9,997 nt of DNA. Source: Pseudomonadota bacterium (GTDB lineage: Bacteria; Pseudomonadota; Gammaproteobacteria; Burkholderiales; Burkholderiaceae_C). The translations under genes were made by a program, and so were the position numbers. The notes below the pieces were generated by a model. That model was given only the letters and a program-made list of their open reading frames with translations. It was not told the DNA's origin and did no database searches. Below are positions 6,291 to 9,997 of this stretch, piece after piece; the first letter of the stretch is position 1; each line of letters begins with the position of its first letter. The stretch spans positions 1 to 9,997 of the forward strand of contig JAEZKX010000066.1 in NCBI GenBank assembly GCA_023436025.1. The letters run 5' to 3'.

Positions 6291-7217
6291 CTACTCGCCG
6301 GCCACGCCCAGGCCGTGCACCGCCGCGCGTGTCTGCGCCACCAGGTGGTCGAGGAAGGCGCGGGTGCGCGCCGGCACGAACTTGCGCGTGGGTAGCGCCG
6401 CCACCAGGCTCACGCGGAAGGTGATCCACGGCGCCAGCACCCGCTCGAGTTGGCCGCTTCGCAGCAAGGGCGCGATCAGGTCGGTGGGCTGGCTGCTGAT
6501 GCCCGCGCCTTCCACGGTGGCTCGCAGCAGCATGTCGGTGTGGTTGGCGCAGATCTGCGCGGGCACTTCCACCTCCATCCTGCGGTCGCCGTCGGTGGGG
6601 TCGATCAGCGTCAGCGCGCGCAAGCGCACGCCCGGGGCGCGCAGGCGCAGGCAGCGGTGCTGCCGCAGGTCGGCCGGCTCCCGCGGCACGCCGTGGCGGC
6701 GCAGGTAGGCCGGCGCGGCGCAGAAGACCGTGTGGCCCTCGATCACGGTGCGGACCACGGCATCGGCGTGAATGGGGACCTGCCCGGTCACCACGGTGAT
6801 GTCGTAGTCCTCCACGTTCGGGTCGCGCACGTCCTCCACGTGCACGTCCAGGCGCACCAGCGGATGCTGCTCCTGGAAACTGGCCACCACCGGCGCAATG
6901 ATGTGCGTGGCCACCACCGGCATGGTCAGCACACGCAGCGTGCCGCCCATCTCGCGTGCGTGGGCATGCGCCAGTGCATCGGCCTCGTCGATCTCCCCGA
7001 GGATGTGGCGCAAGCGGGCCAGGTAGGCCTCGCCGGCGGGCGTGAGCGACAGTCGCCGCGTGGTCCGCTGCAGCAGCCGCACGCCCAGGTGCTGCTCCAG
7101 GTCGTTGACCAGGCGTGTCACGGCCGCCGGCGTCAGATCGAGCCGGCGCGCCGCGGCCGCGAAGCCGCCTTCGTCCACCACGTGCTGGAACACCCGCATC
7201 GACAACAACCGGTCCAT
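6291..7217 (-). CDS. LysR-family transcriptional regulator (CrgA-like)
   Basis: This is a 308-residue protein. The N-terminal winged helix-turn-helix covers residues 1-60 (FAAAARRLDLTPAAVTRLVN, then LEQHLGVRLLQRTTRRLSLT and PAGEAYL). A linker helix follows, then a LysR substrate-binding domain at about 88-295, including GTLRVLTMPVVATHIIAPVV and the late segment VEGAGISSQPTDLIAPLL. The organisation and the RTTRRLSLTPAGEAYL signature are those of the CrgA-like group. ATG 7217 is preferred over an in-frame start 54 nt upstream because AGGAGG lies 4 nt before it and the family normally starts a few residues before the recognition helices (MDRLLSMRVFQHVV). It is divergent from the DUF4148-like gene with 131 bp between, and a palindromic operator sits about 25 bp upstream of its start, which fits negative autoregulation. 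The effector is unknown. Confidence 0.95.
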   Translation of the reverse strand: MDRLLSMRVFQHVVDEGGFAAAARRLDLTPAAVTRLVNDLEQHLGVRLLQRTTRRLSLTPAGEAYLARLRHILGEIDEADALAHAHAREMGGTLRVLTMPVVATHIIAPVVASFQEQHPLVRLDVHVEDVRDPNVEDYDITVVTGQVPIHADAVVRTVIEGHTVFCAAPAYLRRHGVPREPADLRQHRCLRLRAPGVRLRALTLIDPTDGDRRMEVEVPAQICANHTDMLLRATVEGAGISSQPTDLIAPLLRSGQLERVLAPWITFRVSLVAALPTRKFVPARTRAFLDHLVAQTRAAVHGLGVAGE

Positions 7218-7241
7218 GGCGCCTCCTGGGAACGTCGGATT

Positions 7242-7258
7242 ATTGCTGCAATCGCAAT
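7242..7258. promoter_or_regulatory. Palindromic T-N11-A site, likely LysR operator
   Basis: ATTGC (7242-7246) and GCAAT (7254-7258) are exact inverted arms around 7 bp, and the inner T and A give the T-N11-A pattern typical of LysR-type binding sites. It lies in the divergent region beside the LysR gene, 25 bp upstream of that start codon and about 90 bp upstream of the DUF4148-like start. The surrounding 7240-7310 stretch is clearly more AT-rich than the rest of the window, as expected for a promoter. I could not assign convincing -35/-10 boxes. Confidence 0.6.
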
Positions 7259-7348
7259 GCTGGCTTTCCAAATACCACCTTTTTTGCCAAACCTAGGAGG
7301 AATACAGTCTCTCCATCATCTTCACCAACCCTTTCCGAGGTAAGCACC

Positions 7349-7819
7349 ATGACTCCTGCCGCTCTCACCGCCGCCACCGTCCTGTCTGCCGTCGGCTTTG
7401 CCGCCCCCGCAGAACCGCCCGCCGAGCCGGCCGTGGTCGCGGTCGCGCCGGCCCCCGTGCCAGTCCTGGTCGCCCCGCCGCCCGTGGCGGTCGTGGTCGT
7501 ACCGCCCGCCGAACCGGCCGTCGTCGCGCCGACCACCGTGCCGTATCTGGTCGCGGTCCCGCCGACCACGCTGCCCGCCCCTCCCAAGGCACCGGCCAAG
7601 CCCATCCCCGGCTACAGCCGCAACCCCTGGTCGATCCTGTACAACCCGCTGGCCGACTTCCAGAGCACCAAGTCCCGTGCCGAGGTGCGCGCCGAACTCA
7701 TGGCCTCGCGCCAGGTCGCGGCGGCCATGACCGGCGAGGACAGCGGCTCCGCCTACCTGGCGCGGCACCACCCCACCCCCGCGCCCATGGTGGCGACCCA
7801 GCCGGGCGCAGGCGAGTAA
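7349..7819 (+). CDS. Pro/Val/Ala-rich protein with DUF4148-like C-terminus
   Basis: This is a 156-residue protein. Residues 1-20 are hydrophobic (MTPAALTAATVLSAVGFAAP) and look like an export signal, except that the usual Lys/Arg residues before the core are absent. Residues 20-85 are low-complexity Pro/Val/Ala containing an internal duplication (PPAEPAVVA appears twice). The C-terminal part is ordered-looking: a SRNPWSILYNPLADF stretch, then SRAEVRAELMASRQVA, then MTGEDSGSAYLAR. The last two elements match the DUF4148 pattern of small periplasmic proteins common in Burkholderiales; their function is unknown. ATG 7349 has GAGG about 8-9 nt upstream. The gene is divergent from the LysR regulator and may be its target. 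The Pro-rich part could be an extended wall or periplasm-spanning segment. Confidence 0.8.
   Translation: MTPAALTAATVLSAVGFAAPAEPPAEPAVVAVAPAPVPVLVAPPPVAVVVVPPAEPAVVAPTTVPYLVAVPPTTLPAPPKAPAKPIPGYSRNPWSILYNPLADFQSTKSRAEVRAELMASRQVAAAMTGEDSGSAYLARHHPTPAPMVATQPGAGE
7414..7527 (+). repeat. In-frame 27-bp imperfect direct repeat in the Pro/Val-rich segment
   Basis: Bases 7414-7440 and 7501-7527 agree at 25 of 27 positions (shared core ACCGCCCGCCGA, then CCGGCCGT). They lie 87 bp apart, exactly 29 codons, so both copies encode PPAEPAVVA. The two differences are synonymous. This looks like an internal duplication and could allow length variation of the low-complexity segment. Confidence 0.6.
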
Positions 7820-7836
7820 AGCAGGAATAGTTGGCA

Positions 7837-7861
7837 GGCGCGCCGTGCAACGCGGCGCGCC
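7837..7861 (+). terminator. Nine-bp perfect hairpin after the DUF4148-like gene
   Basis: GGCGCGCCG (7837-7845) and CGGCGCGCC (7853-7861) are exact reverse complements around a 7-nt loop, starting 17 nt after the TAA of the DUF4148-like gene and ending 10 nt before the putative promoter of the next operon. The position fits a transcription terminator or insulator. No T-tract follows, so efficient intrinsic termination is uncertain. It overlaps a GTG at 7845, which argues against that codon as start of the downstream gene. Confidence 0.5.
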
Positions 7862-7881
7862 GAGCCTGGCTTGCACGGGAA

Positions 7882-7901
7882 CACTGTACGATTATCCAGT
7901 G
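7882..7901 (+). promoter_or_regulatory. LexA-like SOS box at the start of the radical SAM operon
   Basis: CACTG (7882-7886) and CAGTG (7897-7901) are exact inverted arms 10 bp apart. They contain CTGT-ACGATTAT-CCAG, which matches the CTGT-N8-ACAG LexA consensus of beta- and gammaproteobacteria at 7 of 8 fixed positions; a CCAG right half is known in natural SOS boxes. A TTGCAC hexamer at 7871-7876 could be a -35 element, with TATCCA (7893-7898, 16-bp spacing) or TACGAT (7887-7892) as a poor -10 inside the box, so LexA would block RNA polymerase. The right arm overlaps the GTG start at 7899. Confidence 0.55.
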
Positions 7902-9164
7902 GACCTCAATGCCAAGCTCGCCATCCTCGCCGACGCCGCCAAGTACGACGCTTCCTGCGCCTCCAGCGGCGGCGTGCGGCGCGATTCCTTGCAGGGACGC
8001 GGCGTCGGCTCCAACGAGGGCATGGGCATCTGCCACAGCTACGCGCCCGACGGGCGCTGCATCTCGCTGCTGAAGATCCTGCTGACCAACTGGTGCCAGT
8101 ACGACTGCCTCTACTGCGTCAACCGCGTCAGCAGCAACGTCGCGCGCGCCCGCTTCACCATCGACGAGGTGGTGCGCCTCACGCTCGACTTCTACCGCCG
8201 CAACTGCATCGAGGGCCTGTTCCTCTCCAGCGGCATCATCCGCAACCCCGACTACACCATGGAGCAGGTGGTCGAAGTGGCGCGGCGGCTGCGCGAGGAA
8301 CACGACTTCCGCGGCTACATCCACCTCAAGACCATTCCCGACGCCGCGGCGGAGTTGCTGCAGCGCGCGGGGCGCTACGCCGACCGTCTCTCCATCAACA
8401 TCGAGCTGCCCACCGAGCGCAGCCTCGGCACGCTGGCGCCGGAGAAGGACGTGGCCGCCATCAAGCGCTCGATGGCGCGGCTGCGCATCCACATCGAGGA
8501 CGCACAGGCCGAGTCGCGCGATGCGGCCAGGATTGCTTCGCTGCCCGGCGCCCGGGCGGCGCGGGCGCGGCGCGAGGCCTTCGCCGCCGCCGGCCAGAGC
8601 ACGCAGATGATCGTCGGCGCCGACGCCACCGACGACGCGACCATCCTGGCCACCAGCGCGCAGCTCTATGGGGCCTACCGCCTCAAACGCGTCTACTACT
8701 CGGCCTTCAGCCCCATCCCCGACGCCTCGTCCGCGCTGCCGCTGCAGGCGCCGCCGCTGCTGCGCGAGCACCGGCTCTACCAGGCCGACTGGCTGATGCG
8801 CTTCTACGGCTTCGCGCCCGAAGAGATCGCCGCGCCCGGCGCGGGCATGCTGAAGCTGGAGGTCGATCCCAAGCTGGCCTGGGCGCTGGCGCATCCGGAG
8901 CGCTTTCCGGTCGACCTCAACCGCGCGCCGCGCGAGCTGCTGCTGCGCGTGCCGGGGCTGGGCGTGAAGGCCGTCGACCGCCTGCTGCTGGCGCGCCGGG
9001 TGCGCCGCCTGCGTGCCGACGATCTCAAGCGCCTGCACGTGCCGGTGCGCAAGGTACTGCCCTTCGTCATCGCCGCCGACCACCGGCCGGCGCGCCGGCC
9101 CGAGCTGCGCGAGGCGGTCCAGCGTGCCGCGACGCCGCGTCCGCTGCAGGCCGCCCTGTTCTGA
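7899..9164 (+). CDS. UDG-linked putative DNA modification/repair radical SAM protein
   Basis: This is a 421-residue cytoplasmic protein of the family known as UDG-linked radical SAM (TIGR03916 type). The N-terminal signature LAILADAAKYDASCASSGG is present. It is followed by GICHSYAPDGRCISLLK and the radical SAM 4Fe-4S motif C66-x3-C70-x2-C73 in NWCQYDCLYCVNR. The TIM-barrel-like middle contains GLFLSSGII, HLKTIP, SINIELPTE and STQMIVGADATDD. The C-terminus carries a helix-hairpin-helix at about 338-370 (DLNRAPRELL, VPGLGVKAVDRLL), suggesting DNA binding. The reaction is unknown; a role in DNA modification or repair is inferred from the fold and the conserved link to a uracil-DNA glycosylase-like partner. 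GTG 7899 is chosen because it precedes the conserved DLNAKLAILADAAKYD start; GTG 7845 lies in a hairpin and adds unlike sequence. The next gene follows after 9 nt. Confidence 0.93.
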   Translation: MDLNAKLAILADAAKYDASCASSGGVRRDSLQGRGVGSNEGMGICHSYAPDGRCISLLKILLTNWCQYDCLYCVNRVSSNVARARFTIDEVVRLTLDFYRRNCIEGLFLSSGIIRNPDYTMEQVVEVARRLREEHDFRGYIHLKTIPDAAAELLQRAGRYADRLSINIELPTERSLGTLAPEKDVAAIKRSMARLRIHIEDAQAESRDAARIASLPGARAARARREAFAAAGQSTQMIVGADATDDATILATSAQLYGAYRLKRVYYSAFSPIPDASSALPLQAPPLLREHRLYQADWLMRFYGFAPEEIAAPGAGMLKLEVDPKLAWALAHPERFPVDLNRAPRELLLRVPGLGVKAVDRLLLARRVRRLRADDLKRLHVPVRKVLPFVIAADHRPARRPELREAVQRAATPRPLQAALF

Positions 9165-9173
9165 GCTGAAGCC

Positions 9174-9997
9174 ATGCTGGTGCGGCTGGAACACGAAACC
9201 GACCTCGCCGGTTTCCGCCGCGAGGCACGCGCCCTGCTGGCACGCGGCGTGCCGCCCGATCGCGTGCAGTGGTCGGCGGGTTCGGCCCAGGACGACCTGT
9301 TCGCGCAACCCGAGCCGGACCATCCCGCCGCGGACGGCGGCAGCGCGGGGCCCGCGGTGCGCGGACCGGCGGTGCCGCCGGCCTTCCTGGAGCTGTGCCA
9401 CACGGTGGTGCTGCACAGCGATGCGCAGCGCTTCGGCCTGCTCTACCGCCTGCTGTGGCGGCTGGTGCACGAGCCGGGACTGCGGCACGACCCCATCGAC
9501 CCCGACATGCTGCAGGCGCGCGGGCTGGCGCAGGCGGTGCGGCGCGACATCCACAAGATGCGTGCCTTCGTGCGCTTCCGCCAGGTGCACGACGGCGGGG
9601 ACGCCGACGACCCGCTGCACGTGGCCTGGTTCGAGCCGGACCACCACATCGTCGAAGCCAACGCGCCCTGGTTCCGGCGCCGCTTCGCCAACATGCGCTG
9701 GGCCATCCTCACGCCGCGCCGCTGCGTGGCCTGGGACCGCCGCGAGTTGCGCTTCGGCCCTGGCGCCAGCCGCGACGCGGCGCCGCCGCCCGACGCCGGC
9801 GAGCAGTTGTGGCTCACCTACTACCGCCACATCTTCAACCCGGCGCGGCTGAAGATGAAGATGATGCAAAAGGAGATGCCGCGCAAGTACTGGCCCAACC
9901 TGCCGGAAGCGCAGCTGATCGCGCCACTGGCCGCGCAGGCGCGCGAGCGCACGGCGCAGATGCTGCAGGAGCCGGCGTCGGCAGCCACGCGGCGCAT
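9174..9997 (+). CDS. DUF4130-type DNA metabolism protein, probably fused to UdgX-like domain (3' end outside window)
   Basis: ATG 9174 opens a frame with no stop to the last base, so 274 residues are visible. They match the radical-SAM-linked DUF4130 (TIGR03915 type) family: start VRLEHETDLAGFRREARALL, then IHKMRAFVRFR (about 126-136), WFEPDHHIVEANAPWFRRRF and ANMRWAILTPRR (about 153-184), and YYRHIFNPARLKMK with MPRKYWPNLPEA (about 216-247). The last 25 residues look like a linker. In many relatives a UdgX-like uracil-DNA glycosylase domain follows in the same chain, and the frame remaining open after a complete DUF4130 region fits that. This is inference, because no glycosylase motif is in the window. 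The gene starts 9 nt after the radical SAM stop, with only a weak GAAG upstream, implying one operon and probable translational coupling. Confidence 0.9.
   Translation, partial: MLVRLEHETDLAGFRREARALLARGVPPDRVQWSAGSAQDDLFAQPEPDHPAADGGSAGPAVRGPAVPPAFLELCHTVVLHSDAQRFGLLYRLLWRLVHEPGLRHDPIDPDMLQARGLAQAVRRDIHKMRAFVRFRQVHDGGDADDPLHVAWFEPDHHIVEANAPWFRRRFANMRWAILTPRRCVAWDRRELRFGPGASRDAAPPPDAGEQLWLTYYRHIFNPARLKMKMMQKEMPRKYWPNLPEAQLIAPLAAQARERTAQMLQEPASAATRR

Noticed and set aside
3943..6429. Minus-strand open frame of about 828 codons opposite the methyltransferase, transporter and small membrane protein genes.
   Set aside because: It has low-complexity composition, no domains, and is covered by three well-supported plus-strand genes.
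7296..7301. AGGAGG on the plus strand in the LysR divergent region as a ribosome binding site for an extra small gene.
   Set aside because: No ATG, GTG or TTG lies at a suitable distance downstream, so it does not define a start.
7414..7620. Possible CRISPR or satellite-like repeat array in the GC-rich repetitive stretch.
   Set aside because: The repetition follows codons of a Pro/Val/Ala-rich protein, has irregular spacing and no unique spacers.
9013..9852. Plus-strand open frame of 279 codons overlapping the DUF4130 gene.
   Set aside because: Its Arg/Ser/Cys-rich translation has no family features. The correct frame begins at 9174 and is open to the window end.
7698..9869. Minus-strand open frame of about 723 codons opposite the radical SAM and DUF4130 genes.
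   Set aside because: It is a shadow frame; the opposite strand carries clear family signatures throughout.

Overview
The window is about 10 kb of very GC-rich, gene-dense chromosomal DNA. Codon use, the DUF4148-type protein and the gene families present suggest a betaproteobacterium of the order Burkholderiales, probably Comamonadaceae-like. This placement comes from family recognition and base composition only. I see no rRNA or tRNA genes, insertion sequences, phage genes or CRISPR arrays, and no composition shift that would suggest a recent island.

Layout: (1) 1-330, the C-terminal end of an AraC-family regulator cut by the window edge. (2) 370-1065, a B3/B4 (tRNA synthetase editing-like) domain protein. 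It converges with (3) 1072-3510 on the minus strand, a membrane hybrid-less sensor histidine kinase (double Cache, two PAS domains, HisKA, HATPase) with no response regulator beside it. (4) From 3738, plus-strand genes: a 71-residue conserved-looking small protein, an apparently exported class I SAM methyltransferase whose start codon lies in a perfect 10-bp inverted repeat, an EamA/DMT transporter, and a two-TM small membrane protein preceded by a possible 30-codon leader ORF. (5) 6291-7217 on the minus strand, a LysR regulator, divergent from (6) 7349-7819, a Pro/Val/Ala-rich DUF4148-like protein. A palindromic T-N11-A operator lies between them. (7) 7899 to the window end, an operon of a UDG-linked radical SAM protein with a C-terminal helix-hairpin-helix, followed 9 nt later by a DUF4130-type protein that stays open to the last base. 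In many relatives this second protein is fused to a UdgX-like uracil-DNA glycosylase domain.

The most interesting part is region 7. The radical SAM/DUF4130(-UdgX) pair is a widespread but biochemically unexplained putative DNA modification/repair system. Here a LexA-like palindrome (CACTG-N10-CAGTG, containing CTGT-N8-CCAG) sits exactly at the start of the operon. This suggests SOS control and possibly a leaderless or very short-leader transcript. The second point of interest is the secreted methyltransferase, because S-adenosylmethionine is not expected outside the cytoplasm. Its start codon is buried in a perfect hairpin.
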